A stretch of DNA of 64,000 bases, from positions 62,001 through 126,000 of the forward strand of contig NZ_KZ268705.1 in the NCBI RefSeq assembly GCF_002233755.1. The letters run 5' to 3'. The stretch comes from Acinetobacter piscicola (GTDB lineage Bacteria > Pseudomonadota > Gammaproteobacteria > Pseudomonadales > Moraxellaceae). The notes beneath the pieces are model-generated. The model did not search any database, was not told the origin of the DNA, and worked only from the letters and a program-made list of their open reading frames with translations. Both the position numbers and the translations under genes were made by a program. Of the stretch, positions 7,703 to 16,505 are shown in pieces (the stretch's first letter is position 1; each line of letters starts with the position of its first letter).

Positions 7703-9019
7703 CGTCAATTGCATTGGTATTTTAACCAATACACTTAAACCACCTAATTCTTCACTACGAGATAGCGTTAGTGTACCACCCAAATGTTGAATAGCTTTAT
7801 CAACAATAGAAAGTCCCAAACCACTTCCAACTTCTAAATGATGATGTACGCGATAAAAACGTTTTAACACTTTATCGTACATTTCAGGGTCAATTCCCAA
7901 TCCACTATCTTCAATTAAAACATAAGCAAAATCATGAATATCAGAGAAAACTGAAATATTGATGATGCCTGAAACAGGAGTGTATTTAATTGCATTATCA
8001 ATTAAATTAAAAATAATTGAATGAATACTGTGCTCTACACTTTTTAAAATAACATCATCATTACGAATAAAGCCTAAATCAATCTCCTTTTCCATCGCCA
8101 AATTCACAAGCTGTTCAACACAATTTAAAGCAACATCATTCAGTTTGAATTGAGTCACTTGAATCTCATGTTTTAAGGTTGAATCTTGTTTTGCCAATGC
8201 TAAAAGTTGCGTGACTAAATGCTGCATTCGAGCCAAACCTTTACTCAAATTCTGTAAATTCTCTTCTTCTGGAAATTGGCTCAGAAGAATTTTAGTCTGT
8301 AAATTCAAAGCAGTAATAGGTGTTCGTAACTCATGTGCAGCGTCAGCTACAAACTGACGTTGTTCTTGCTGTGCGACAGAAATTCGTTCAAATAAATGAT
8401 TCATTTCATGAATCGTAGGAATAAGCTCTTCTGGATAATGTCCATTCTGAATTGCTTTCAATGAATCTGGATCACGTTTCGCTAACTCAGATTTAAAATC
8501 ATCCAGTGGTTTTAAACTTCTTCCAATAATATAAATCAGTCCAAACAAAGCAAAAGGAATGATGAGCAAATAAGGGACAAACATGCTTGCAGCAAGCTCA
8601 AGGGCCAAATGTTGTCTAACCTTTTCCTGTTGGCTAATTTGGATTTGAAAATTCTCCGTTGGAACGACATAAGTAATCCATGTCCCCGCTGGAGATTCTT
8701 GTCGGTAAAAACCTGCTTTTTGTTTAGGTTCAACTAAAAAATGATGCGGTTGTGCATTTATATTAGGATTTGCATAAGACCAAATATCAATGAATAAATC
8801 TTCTTCATGATAACGCTTATGTATATCAAATTCGCTTTGAATAGGTCTTGGATTTAAGGCAACACGCTCAGCCAAATACACCATTTGCGCATCTAAAATT
8901 TCATCAATTTCTTCCAATGAAATTTTATATGCAGAAAATACCAATACACAGCCTAATAAAATGCTGAAAATCGAGGTATAACGGATTAAACGCTTTTTTA
9001 ATGAATATTGCGTTGCCAT
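7688..9019 (-). CDS. pmrB: Sensor histidine kinase PmrB
   Basis: This is a 443-aa inner-membrane sensor kinase of the PmrAB system that responds to envelope stress or metals and controls lipid A phosphoethanolamine addition. The layout is a TM helix at about 12-32, a periplasmic domain, a second TM helix at about 143-166, a HAMP-like linker, HisKA with phospho-accepting H229 in DAAHELRTP, and HATPase with N, G1 (EDSGLGIDPE) and G2 (GSGLGLSIV) boxes. The ATG begins one base after the pmrA stop, indicating translational coupling. Length matches the Acinetobacter protein. No truncation is visible; whether it carries resistance substitutions cannot be judged from this window alone. Confidence 0.95.
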   Translation of the reverse strand: MATQYSLKKRLIRYTSIFSILLGCVLVFSAYKISLEEIDEILDAQMVYLAERVALNPRPIQSEFDIHKRYHEEDLFIDIWSYANPNINAQPHHFLVEPKQKAGFYRQESPAGTWITYVVPTENFQIQISQQEKVRQHLALELAASMFVPYLLIIPFALFGLIYIIGRSLKPLDDFKSELAKRDPDSLKAIQNGHYPEELIPTIHEMNHLFERISVAQQEQRQFVADAAHELRTPITALNLQTKILLSQFPEEENLQNLSKGLARMQHLVTQLLALAKQDSTLKHEIQVTQFKLNDVALNCVEQLVNLAMEKEIDLGFIRNDDVILKSVEHSIHSIIFNLIDNAIKYTPVSGIINISVFSDIHDFAYVLIEDSGLGIDPEMYDKVLKRFYRVHHHLEVGSGLGLSIVDKAIQHLGGTLTLSRSEELGGLSVLVKIPMQLTTKSE

Positions 9020-9020
9020 A

Positions 9021-9713
9021 TCATTCTGCTTTCTGTGCTTGCCCTAAGCGATAACCTAATCCACGAATTGTACGGATAATATCTTTACCCAGTTTTGAAC
9101 GAATATGATGAACATAGACTTCAATGGTATTGCTATTAATTTCACTATCAAAAGCATACAACTTGTCTTCTAAATTTGATTTAGAAAAGATTTTGTTGGG
9201 ATGTGTCATTAGTGGAATCAGAATTGCCCATTCACGATTGGATAAATCTACAGTCGTGCCTTTTAAGGTCGCGATATGTTGCTCTACATCTAAAGTCACT
9301 TCACCATTTTTTAAAATCGTAGATTCTTGAGTAATGACTTGTGAATTTAAACTGCCACTACGTCTGAGCAAAGCCTGAATACGTGCAACCAATTCCTCAA
9401 ACTCATAGGGCTTAATTAAATAATCATCTGCGCCTTGGTTTAAGCCCTCAACACGATTTTGCAACTGATCACGTGCTGAAACAATCAAAACTGGCAAACT
9501 CGAACGTTGACGAATTTGCTTTAAAACTTGCATCCCATCCATCATCGGTAGACCGAGATCCAATAAAACCAAATCAAATGATTGTTGGCTGAGAAGCTTT
9601 AATCCATCTAAGCCATTGTTAACCCATTCAACTTCATAACCATGAAATTTCAGTAGCGTTTTAGATGATTCAGCAATCATAAAATCATCTTCAATCATCA
9701 AGATTTTAATCAC
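9021..9713 (-). CDS. pmrA: Response regulator PmrA
   Basis: This is a 230-aa OmpR-type response regulator. The receiver domain has the acidic pair E8-D9-D10, phosphorylation site D52 in LVLLDLGLP, and K near residue 102 (LIKPYEF). The C-terminal winged helix has the LSNREWAILIPL and TIEVYVHHIRSKLG elements. I chose the GTG at 9713, which gives the usual VIKILMIEDD N-terminus and has AAAGGA nine bases upstream; a TTG at 9731 is open but abuts the eptA stop and has no site. It follows eptA with almost no gap and overlaps the pmrB control region, so the three form one operon. Confidence 0.95.
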   Translation of the reverse strand: MIKILMIEDDFMIAESSKTLLKFHGYEVEWVNNGLDGLKLLSQQSFDLVLLDLGLPMMDGMQVLKQIRQRSSLPVLIVSARDQLQNRVEGLNQGADDYLIKPYEFEELVARIQALLRRSGSLNSQVITQESTILKNGEVTLDVEQHIATLKGTTVDLSNREWAILIPLMTHPNKIFSKSNLEDKLYAFDSEINSNTIEVYVHHIRSKLGKDIIRTIRGLGYRLGQAQKAE

Positions 9714-9731
9714 GGGCAAATATCCTTTCAA

Positions 9732-11393
9732 TCAACTACGAGTAACGCATTGATGCAACATATCAGTTTTTGGATCAATTACTTGAGTTTTTACATTTAA
9801 CAAACTCAACAGACTTGGGAACAAATTATCTTGGCTTAATGTTGCGCCTTTTTGTTGTGCTAAGCAATTTACTTGTTTGTTTGCAATAGATTTCCACGCA
9901 TCAGAGAACCACATCACCATCGGAACATGTGTTTGCTGACTCGGCGCAATCGCATATGGCGCACCATGTAAATACATACCATGCTCACCTGTAGATTCAC
10001 CATGATCTGATAAATACCAAAACGCTGTACGGTAATTTTGTTGCTGTTTAAGCGTTTCAATCACTTGATTCAAAATATGATCGGTATACACAATCGTATT
10101 ATCATAAGTATTGATTAATTCTTCACGTGAACAACCTTGAATCGCATTGCTTGCACAAATCGGTTTGAACTTTTGGAATTCTGCTGGAGCACGTTTGTAA
10201 TATGCAGGACCATGGCTACCCATTTGATGTAAAACGATTAAACGTGGTGTTTTATCATCTTTAGGAATTTGAGCAATATACTGCTGTAAACTATCGATAA
10301 GAATGCCGTCTTCACATTCACCATCCTTACACCATTTTTGCTTTAACTCTTCAGGAATAACGAACTTTTCAACACGGTCACATGTGCCTTTACAACCTGA
10401 ATTATTATCAATCCATGTCACTTTATAACCTGCACGTTGTGCAATATCGAGTAAACCTTCACGATGGCTCGCCAAACGCTCATCATAAGCTGTACGTGGC
10501 ATACCTGAGAACATACATGGAACAGATACTGCTGTTGCTGTACCACATGAACTTACTTGAGAGAAATTAATAAGATTGGCTTGTTTAGACAATTCTGGAT
10601 TGGTATTTTTCGCATAGCCATTTAAAGAGAAACTTTCAGCACGTGCTGTTTCACCAACGACCAGAACCATAAGTTTCGGTGAATGCTTCAACGCTACATC
10701 ATCAACCAAATGTGCATCTTCACCATAGCGAATTAAAGGTAGATTTTCTTTTGGTGCTTTTTTATGAAAATAAGAAATGGTTGAAGCAATGGTATTCTGT
10801 GGAGAAATCATGCCTTTCAAATCACGATGTTCACGGAAAATGGCCGCATAATCAACGTAAAATACAAATAACAAACCTGCAATTATGACAAAAGAACCTG
10901 CAATATTTAAACCCTTAAACATCAACATTCTGCTGATTTTTTCAGGCTTTATTCTCACCCAAAGTATGAGAAAAATAGGAAGAATAACAAACAATGCCGC
11001 CCATACAAAATATTGTACAGAGAGTAGATCAAAAGCTTCGGCAGGATCTGTTTGAGCAATATTTTGAATTTGATCAGGTGAGATCACTGCACCCAATGAG
11101 TTCACAAAATACGAACTAAAACCACCAATGAAAACTAAAACGATTGCAAAAAACTTTGCAGTCCATTTCCAGTCTAAAATGCTTAACAGTAGATTATACA
11201 AAGCAATAAGAACAAAACCTGTTGCAACAATAAACAACTGCGCTTTGATCCCTTGATATGGTGTGAATGATTGAATTTTATTTAAAAATCCAAAATTTAG
11301 ACACACACCTAACCATACTGCTAAAATTAAATTAAAAGTAGTAAGAGAAATCGAAATTTCACGGCGTTTTATTCGTTGTATTAAATTAGACAT
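9732..11393 (-). CDS. eptA: Lipid A phosphoethanolamine transferase PmrC/EptA
   Basis: This 553-aa inner-membrane enzyme adds phosphoethanolamine to lipid A, lowering binding of colistin and cationic peptides. Four or five membrane helices occupy residues 20-180. The periplasmic alkaline-phosphatase-like domain starts with VVGETARAESFSLNGY and carries the catalytic threonine in SCGTATAVSVP (about T285), then YLSDHGESTGEHGMYLHG. It is first in the pmrCAB operon and has PmrA-type boxes about 50 bases upstream, so autoregulation is expected. The start is taken as ATG 11393; a GTG immediately before it is the only alternative. In Acinetobacter the symbol pmrC is also used. Confidence 0.95.
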   Translation of the reverse strand: MSNLIQRIKRREISISLTTFNLILAVWLGVCLNFGFLNKIQSFTPYQGIKAQLFIVATGFVLIALYNLLLSILDWKWTAKFFAIVLVFIGGFSSYFVNSLGAVISPDQIQNIAQTDPAEAFDLLSVQYFVWAALFVILPIFLILWVRIKPEKISRMLMFKGLNIAGSFVIIAGLLFVFYVDYAAIFREHRDLKGMISPQNTIASTISYFHKKAPKENLPLIRYGEDAHLVDDVALKHSPKLMVLVVGETARAESFSLNGYAKNTNPELSKQANLINFSQVSSCGTATAVSVPCMFSGMPRTAYDERLASHREGLLDIAQRAGYKVTWIDNNSGCKGTCDRVEKFVIPEELKQKWCKDGECEDGILIDSLQQYIAQIPKDDKTPRLIVLHQMGSHGPAYYKRAPAEFQKFKPICASNAIQGCSREELINTYDNTIVYTDHILNQVIETLKQQQNYRTAFWYLSDHGESTGEHGMYLHGAPYAIAPSQQTHVPMVMWFSDAWKSIANKQVNCLAQQKGATLSQDNLFPSLLSLLNVKTQVIDPKTDMLHQCVTRS

Positions 11394-11440
11394 CACTTTG
11401 GCAGGAACTCTCTAAGACAGTTTCAATTTAAAAAATGAAA

Positions 11441-11477
11441 CTTAAATTCAACTTAAAATATAATTTTCAAACTTAAA
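11441..11477 (-). promoter_or_regulatory. PmrA-type boxes upstream of pmrC
   Basis: Read on the minus strand, TTTAAG (11457-11452), five bases, TTTAAG (11446-11441) fits the HTTAAD-N5-HTTAAD consensus, with a further TTTAAG at 11477-11472. They sit 48-84 bases before the pmrC start, a typical position for an activator. Confidence 0.7.
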
Positions 11478-11824
11478 ACATTATCCTGATTTTATTATTC
11501 CAACACCCAAAACAGGGTTAGAATTCTCATCATACGAATATATAAAGCACTCATATTCGCATATAGGAAATTAATCTTTTAAATATATCAAGTTCTTAAA
11601 AATCCTTTTATTATTTCCAGTGATTTAACGATCTACAGTTAGTAAAAAATCATAACAATCAATAAGAAAAAGTGCTTTATACCTTAAAAAACCGATATAA
11701 ATCAAACAAATTTTAAACTATGCATCAAAAATTTACTCAGATTAAATTAAAACTCATAGATATAATCAATCCATTACAAAACATATTGAGTGAGTTTAAT
11801 CACATAATATATTGATTATAATTA
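11478..11824. other. AT-rich non-coding stretch upstream of pmrC
   Basis: About 350 bases lie between the pmrC promoter region and the 3' end of the MFS gene on the same strand. No reading frame, tRNA or convincing terminator hairpin was found. Confidence 0.4.
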
Positions 11825-13135
11825 TCATTTAAAATTAATCATCCAACGGTAAATAGGAATCAAACAAATCACACCTATGATTACAATGTAACTGAGAAAG
11901 TTTAAATACCCTAAATAATCACCAATAACACCACTGACGGTATACAAAACACCACTCACACATGCCATGATGGATACTTGAAAAGTGAAATCTGTTCCAG
12001 CATGTTTGCTACGACTGTATTGCATCACTAAAGTTAAAATAATCACCAACAACATTGCTGAGGTCATGTCTTCTAAGGCATTGATTAAATAGATCAACAT
12101 AGCGAAAACTTGCAAGCTTTGCTCATGCATCGCCGCTAACCAAGCAAAACCTGTCAAGCTGATCAATTTCAAAATAGCAAATAGCAATAATGCCCGATTA
12201 CGCTTAATTTTTTTAAGTAAAAATCCTGCTAGACCTGCGCCACACAAAGCAGCAACCGCACCTAACATAGTGATATAAACACCAATCTGAGAAAGCGTTA
12301 AACCTAAATCAACCAATAATGGTTTAGTGATTGGGCCAGTTAAACCATCAGTAATTTTGATGCTACACAAAACCCAAAACCATGTACGCATTTGTTTATT
12401 TTCAAAAAAATAATTTAAGTAAGACTTAAATTTTTCGACAATGCTTATTTCAGCCTGAATAATACCTTGTGTATGATCAATTGCTGCATCCTTGTGACCT
12501 ATTTCTTTATCTTGATCTATTGCTCTATTTTGATATGTCGATTCTTTATAACGCCAAATAGAAATGGTATTTAAAGCCACGATTGCAGCCAAAATCAAAA
12601 AGGTATTTTGCCAATCCAACCAGTCCATTGCCCATAAAATTGCACCACCACCGACAATAAAACCCAAACGTGAACCAATCACTTGAAACATATTTCCAAG
12701 ATGTTGTTGATCTGCTTTGAGAATGGTTACCGCTAAACCGTCTGTTGCAATATCTTGGGTCGCACCAACACTATTCATGCACAATAAAGCGATGAAAAAA
12801 CACAACAAATAAATAGGCTGATTCAACGAATGAATTGGTAAAAAAGACAAAATAATCAGGATGAAAATCGTCAAAAATTGGGTCGGTAAAATCCAACTCC
12901 GATAATGCCCCCAATGTGAATGTCCAAATTTATCAACAAATGGCGCCCAAAGTACTTTCATCGCCCAAGGTGCCATCAATAAACCAAAACCACCAATATG
13001 CGCCAAAGAAACCCCTTGTGAACGTAAAATCACAGGTAAGGCATGTGTCATAAAGCCGACAGGTAAACCTTGCGCCCAATACAATGAAAATAATAACAGA
13101 TACATTTTAGGCATTCGGTTTTGTCCAAAATCCAT
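11825..13135 (-). CDS. MFS permease, RhtX/FptX- or AmpG-like
   Basis: This is a 436-aa major facilitator protein with about twelve membrane segments. The first repeat, LYWAQGLPVGFMTHALPVIL, followed by MAPWAMKVLWAPFVDKFG and RSWILPTQ, is the pattern shared by the RhtX/FptX siderophore importers and AmpG muropeptide permeases; I lean to the former. ATQDIATDGLAV is also typical of that clade. A hydrophilic central loop at about 215-245 separates the two halves. I chose ATG 13135 over an upstream TTG; neither has a strong ribosome site. No siderophore gene adjoins it, so the substrate is uncertain. Confidence 0.75.
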   Translation of the reverse strand: MDFGQNRMPKMYLLLFSLYWAQGLPVGFMTHALPVILRSQGVSLAHIGGFGLLMAPWAMKVLWAPFVDKFGHSHWGHYRSWILPTQFLTIFILIILSFLPIHSLNQPIYLLCFFIALLCMNSVGATQDIATDGLAVTILKADQQHLGNMFQVIGSRLGFIVGGGAILWAMDWLDWQNTFLILAAIVALNTISIWRYKESTYQNRAIDQDKEIGHKDAAIDHTQGIIQAEISIVEKFKSYLNYFFENKQMRTWFWVLCSIKITDGLTGPITKPLLVDLGLTLSQIGVYITMLGAVAALCGAGLAGFLLKKIKRNRALLLFAILKLISLTGFAWLAAMHEQSLQVFAMLIYLINALEDMTSAMLLVIILTLVMQYSRSKHAGTDFTFQVSIMACVSGVLYTVSGVIGDYLGYLNFLSYIVIIGVICLIPIYRWMINFK

Positions 13136-13278
13136 GTGAGGGCTAGGCAATTATATTGCTTTAATTGTTTGCTTTAGTTGCTATTCTTTGTAATATTCAT
13201 ATTTTGCGAATCATCTTAATATTGGCAAAAAATAAAAACTGATCATTAAATACCACTAAAAGTAGTCATTCTAAAAAT

Positions 13279-13905
13279 ATGTCACAAAAATTTCCAGTGC
13301 TCCCTGAGCAAGTTCCACAGCGTGGAAGTCAAGCCAGTCGAAATCTTTTTAAAAACATTTATTTAGCGCAAGGATGGAGCTTTGTAGGTGAATTTCCGAA
13401 TCTACCTAAAGCCGTTGTGTTTATTGCGCCACATACGTCAAATTTTGATGGTTTATATGCTTTTCTGGCCATGTTAGGTATCGGCTTAAAAATTACCATT
13501 TTTGGAAAAGATAGTTTATTCAAAACACCGTTAAAAGGGCTTTTCGAATGGATGGGCGTGATCCCTGTCAATCGTGACGCTCCGCATGGCTTAACGCAAG
13601 AAATTGTGGACATTATCAATCAACAAGAAAAAATTTGGATTGCAATTGCACCTGAAGGTACGCGGAAAAAAGCAGAAAAAATTAAAAGTGGTTTTTACCA
13701 CATTGCCATGGGAGCCAATATTCCAATTGCAATTTTCTCTTTCGATTATGATCACAAAACCATACATTGTTTAGGTATTTTAGAGCCTACTGGAAATTAT
13801 GAAAAAGACTTAGACGATATTTTAAATCGCTTTAAAGGCAAATTTTCACCGAAAAAACCAAGTTGGTTATCTGTCCCTTTACAAAAACTATTGAAAAATG
13901 GCTAG
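13279..13905 (+). CDS. Lysophospholipid acyltransferase (PlsC-like)
   Basis: This is a 208-aa member of the PlsC/LPLAT family, which transfers acyl chains to lysophosphatidic acid or related lipids at the inner membrane. The catalytic H-x4-D box appears as PHTSNFDGLYA, followed by FGKDSLFKTPLKG, and the substrate-binding APEGTRKK block. It is shorter than true PlsC and lacks an obvious N-terminal membrane helix, like the small acyltransferases in other gamma-proteobacteria. It is divergent from the MFS permease gene and 60 bases upstream of the patatin gene, so the two lipid-active enzymes may be co-expressed. The exact acyl acceptor is unknown. Confidence 0.85.
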   Translation: MSQKFPVLPEQVPQRGSQASRNLFKNIYLAQGWSFVGEFPNLPKAVVFIAPHTSNFDGLYAFLAMLGIGLKITIFGKDSLFKTPLKGLFEWMGVIPVNRDAPHGLTQEIVDIINQQEKIWIAIAPEGTRKKAEKIKSGFYHIAMGANIPIAIFSFDYDHKTIHCLGILEPTGNYEKDLDDILNRFKGKFSPKKPSWLSVPLQKLLKNG

Positions 13906-13965
13906 AAAAAAATCATACAATCTGTTCAGATGTGCGCATATTTTTTTGATCAAAAGTAATACAGT

Positions 13966-14883
13966 ATGCGTTTTAAACAACTTGGTTTTATAGGCTTATT
14001 GGGTCTAACCCTAGTTGGTTGTGATAAGACCACGAAAACTCCAACTCAAACTACATCAATTAAAGCGCGTGAACCTGTCGTTGCAATTGCATTAGGGGGC
14101 GGCGGTGCTAAAGGCTTTGCACATATTGGCGTGCTGAAAGTTTTAGAGTCTCATGGAATTAAACCTAAAATTGTCACAGGAACAAGTGCGGGCAGTTTCG
14201 TTGGTAGCATTTACGCAAGTGGAAAGTCACCTTATCAAATGCAACAAATTGCGCAACAACTGAAAGAGTCAGATCTGCGTGATCTTACTTTGAATAGTCA
14301 AGGCATTGTATTGGGGCAGAAATTACAAGACTACATCAACCGCAATGTTGCCAATAAACCAATCGAGCAGTTCCCTGTTCGCTTTGCTGCTGTTGCAACT
14401 CGCTTAGATAATGGTCAAAAAGCTGAATTTATTAAAGGTAATGCAGGTCAAGCTGTTCGAGCATCTTGTAGTATTCCTAATGTATTTGTACCCGCAACAA
14501 TTGGGAAAACCAAATATGTGGATGGTGGTTTAGTCAGTCCTATTCCTGTTCAAACCGCTCGTGATATGGGCGCAGATATTGTCATTGCTGTAGATATTTC
14601 TGCACGTCCCACGGGTAGCCAACCAATGAATATGTTGGGATTACTAGATCAAACCATTAACATCATGGGTCAGCAAAGTATCAATCAGGAATTGAGCCAA
14701 GCCAATGTTGTGATTCAACCTAAAGTCGGACATTTGGGTACTTTGGATTTAAAAGCGAGTAATCAAGCAATTTTAGAAGGTGAAAAAGCAGCACAGCTGA
14801 AAATTACAGCAATCCAAGCAGCGATCACAAACTTTAAAAAATCCCCTGCTGCTTTAAAACCAGCACCTCGAGCTAAATTCTAA
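13966..14883 (+). CDS. Patatin-like phospholipase lipoprotein (RssA-like)
   Basis: This is a 305-aa patatin family serine hydrolase. The oxyanion hole is ALGGGGAKGFAHIGVL, the nucleophile elbow is GTSAGS (about residue 69), and the catalytic Asp is in VDGGLVSPIPV. The N-terminus is a lipoprotein signal with lipobox LVGC (Cys at about residue 20), so the enzyme is probably anchored to the inner or outer membrane. Known relatives hydrolyse acyl esters of phospholipids. It follows a phospholipid acyltransferase gene and precedes a 15-bp perfect inverted repeat. Family assignment is secure; physiological substrate is not known. Confidence 0.9.
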   Translation: MRFKQLGFIGLLGLTLVGCDKTTKTPTQTTSIKAREPVVAIALGGGGAKGFAHIGVLKVLESHGIKPKIVTGTSAGSFVGSIYASGKSPYQMQQIAQQLKESDLRDLTLNSQGIVLGQKLQDYINRNVANKPIEQFPVRFAAVATRLDNGQKAEFIKGNAGQAVRASCSIPNVFVPATIGKTKYVDGGLVSPIPVQTARDMGADIVIAVDISARPTGSQPMNMLGLLDQTINIMGQQSINQELSQANVVIQPKVGHLGTLDLKASNQAILEGEKAAQLKITAIQAAITNFKKSPAALKPAPRAKF

Positions 14884-14940
14884 GTAGAGCTTTAATAAGA
14901 ATAATCAAGTTTTTATAGGCAGTTTTAAAATGATCTGCTA

Positions 14941-14974
14941 CATTGATATAGATGATGCGTCATCTATATCAATG
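14941..14974. repeat. Perfect 15-bp inverted repeat between patatin gene and nfeD
   Basis: CATTGATATAGATGA (14941-14955) and TCATCTATATCAATG (14960-14974) are exact complements around TGCG. It lies 20 bases before the nfeD start and has no T run, so it may be an operator or a hairpin in the leader rather than a normal terminator. Confidence 0.8.
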
Positions 14975-14994
14975 ATAATCACTAGAGTAGATGT

Positions 14995-15462
14995 ATGAAC
15001 TTTATTTTTGAACCGTGGCATTGGTTTGTCTTAGGCATTTTGCTGATCTTATCTGAATTAATTTTACCGGCATTTGCTGCGTTGTGGTTTGGTATAGCCG
15101 CTGTGGTCGTCAGTATTTTATTGTGGCTTTTTCCAAGCATGAGTTTTACTTTGCAAATCGTCAGTTGGATTATTCTTTCGATCATTTGTACTGTGGCTTG
15201 GTTTAAATTCATCAAACCATTGTCTATTGATAAAACCAAAGCAGGCATGCCGCGTGAGGCAACCGTTGGACAAACGGGGATGGTTATTCAAGTTGGACTT
15301 GCACACGATCAAATTCGTGTTCGTTTTCCTATGCCTATTTTGGGTTCCGATGAATGGAACTGTCGCATATTATCACCTGTTCAAGTGGGTGATCGAGTAA
15401 AAGTCACCGATATTTTAGGTAATGATCTCGTCGTACAACCTTATTCATCGTTGTCATCATAA
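14995..15462 (+). CDS. NfeD-family membrane protein
   Basis: This is a 155-aa short NfeD homologue (no N-terminal protease domain). Three hydrophobic helices occupy residues 5-75, and the C-terminal OB-fold domain includes GQTGMVIQVG, SDEWNCRIL and VGDRVKVTDILGNDLVVQP. Such proteins associate with SPFH/stomatin proteins at the inner membrane and are thought to help membrane protein quality control. The stomatin-like gene follows after 20 bases with a good ribosome site, so they form an operon. An inverted repeat lies just upstream. Confidence 0.9.
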   Translation: MNFIFEPWHWFVLGILLILSELILPAFAALWFGIAAVVVSILLWLFPSMSFTLQIVSWIILSIICTVAWFKFIKPLSIDKTKAGMPREATVGQTGMVIQVGLAHDQIRVRFPMPILGSDEWNCRILSPVQVGDRVKVTDILGNDLVVQPYSSLSS

Positions 15463-15482
15463 AAAACAAAGAGGAAAAATAA

Positions 15483-16337
15483 ATGGGTTTTGGTTCTATC
15501 GTTGTTTTAGCAATTTTTGCATTTGTTGCGATCACTATTTTCAAAGGTGTTCGAATTGTTCCGCAAGGTTATAAATGGATTGTACAGCGTTTGGGTAAAT
15601 ACCATACGACACTCAACCCTGGACTCAGCTTTATTATTCCTTATGTAGACGAGGTTGCATATAAAGTCACAACCAAAGACATCGTTTTGGATATTCCCTC
15701 ACAAGAAGTCATTACCCGTGATAATGCTGTTTTAGTGATGAATGCTGTCGCATACATTAATTTAACCGCCCCTGAAAAGGCAGTTTATGGGATTGAAAAC
15801 TATACTTGGGCTATTCAAAATCTAGTACAAACTTCACTGCGTTCAATTGTCGGTGAAATGGATTTAGACGATGCTTTATCTTCTCGTGATCATATTAAGG
15901 CAAAGTTAAAAGCAGCAATTTCTGATGATATTTCTGATTGGGGAATTACGCTTAAAACTGTTGAAATTCAAGATATTCAACCCTCTAGTACCATGCAATC
16001 TGCAATGGAAGCTCAGGCAGCGGCTGAACGTCAACGTCGAGCGACTGTGACTCGAGCAGATGGTGAAAAACAGGCTGCGATTTTAGAGGCGGATGGTCGT
16101 TTAGAAGCGTCACGTCGTGATGCAGAAGCTCAAGTGGTCCTTGCAGAAGCATCACAAAAAGCCATTGAAATGGTCACGGCTGCCGTTGGAGATAAAGAAG
16201 TCCCTGTTGCTTATTTGCTCGGTGAACAATATGTGAAAGCCATGCAAGACATGTCAAAATCGACTAATGCAAAAACCGTGGTTCTTCCAGCAGATATCAT
16301 GAATACTATTCGTGGTGTTATGGGTAGAAATAACTAA
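15483..16337 (+). CDS. SPFH/stomatin-like protein (QmcA-like)
   Basis: This is a 284-aa protein with one N-terminal membrane helix (residues 3-22) and an SPFH/band 7 domain. Characteristic stretches are RIVPQGYKWIVQRLGKY, PGLSFIIPYVDEV, IPSQEVITRDNAVL, and VGEMDLDDALSSRD. The C-terminal half is an Ala/Glu/Arg-rich coiled coil (EAQAAAERQRRATVTRADGE) that drives oligomerisation. QmcA-type proteins form inner-membrane microdomains and act with FtsH in E. coli. AGAGGAAAAA precedes the start and nfeD precedes it in the same operon; a terminator follows. Confidence 0.9.
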   Translation: MGFGSIVVLAIFAFVAITIFKGVRIVPQGYKWIVQRLGKYHTTLNPGLSFIIPYVDEVAYKVTTKDIVLDIPSQEVITRDNAVLVMNAVAYINLTAPEKAVYGIENYTWAIQNLVQTSLRSIVGEMDLDDALSSRDHIKAKLKAAISDDISDWGITLKTVEIQDIQPSSTMQSAMEAQAAAERQRRATVTRADGEKQAAILEADGRLEASRRDAEAQVVLAEASQKAIEMVTAAVGDKEVPVAYLLGEQYVKAMQDMSKSTNAKTVVLPADIMNTIRGVMGRNN

Positions 16338-16356
16338 ACAATTATTCATATTTACC

Positions 16357-16387
16357 AAATAGGCAATCTTTGAGTTGCCTATTTTTT
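16357..16387 (+). terminator. Terminator of the nfeD-stomatin operon
   Basis: AAATAGGCAA and TTGCCTATTT pair around an 8-base loop, followed by T residues. Confidence 0.9.
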
Positions 16388-16505
16388 GACTTGAATCCTT
16401 TCGTAGATGCTGAGTACTACCAACATTTTATACATGATTAGTAGACTAAATTTGAGCATGCAGCACATCTGTCATAAAATACGAATAAAGGTCAACAGCC
16501 CCCAA

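Noticed and set aside
9713..9731. Longer PmrA beginning at TTG 9731
   Set aside because: The TTG abuts the eptA stop and lacks a ribosome site, while GTG 9713 has AAAGGA and gives the known N-terminus.
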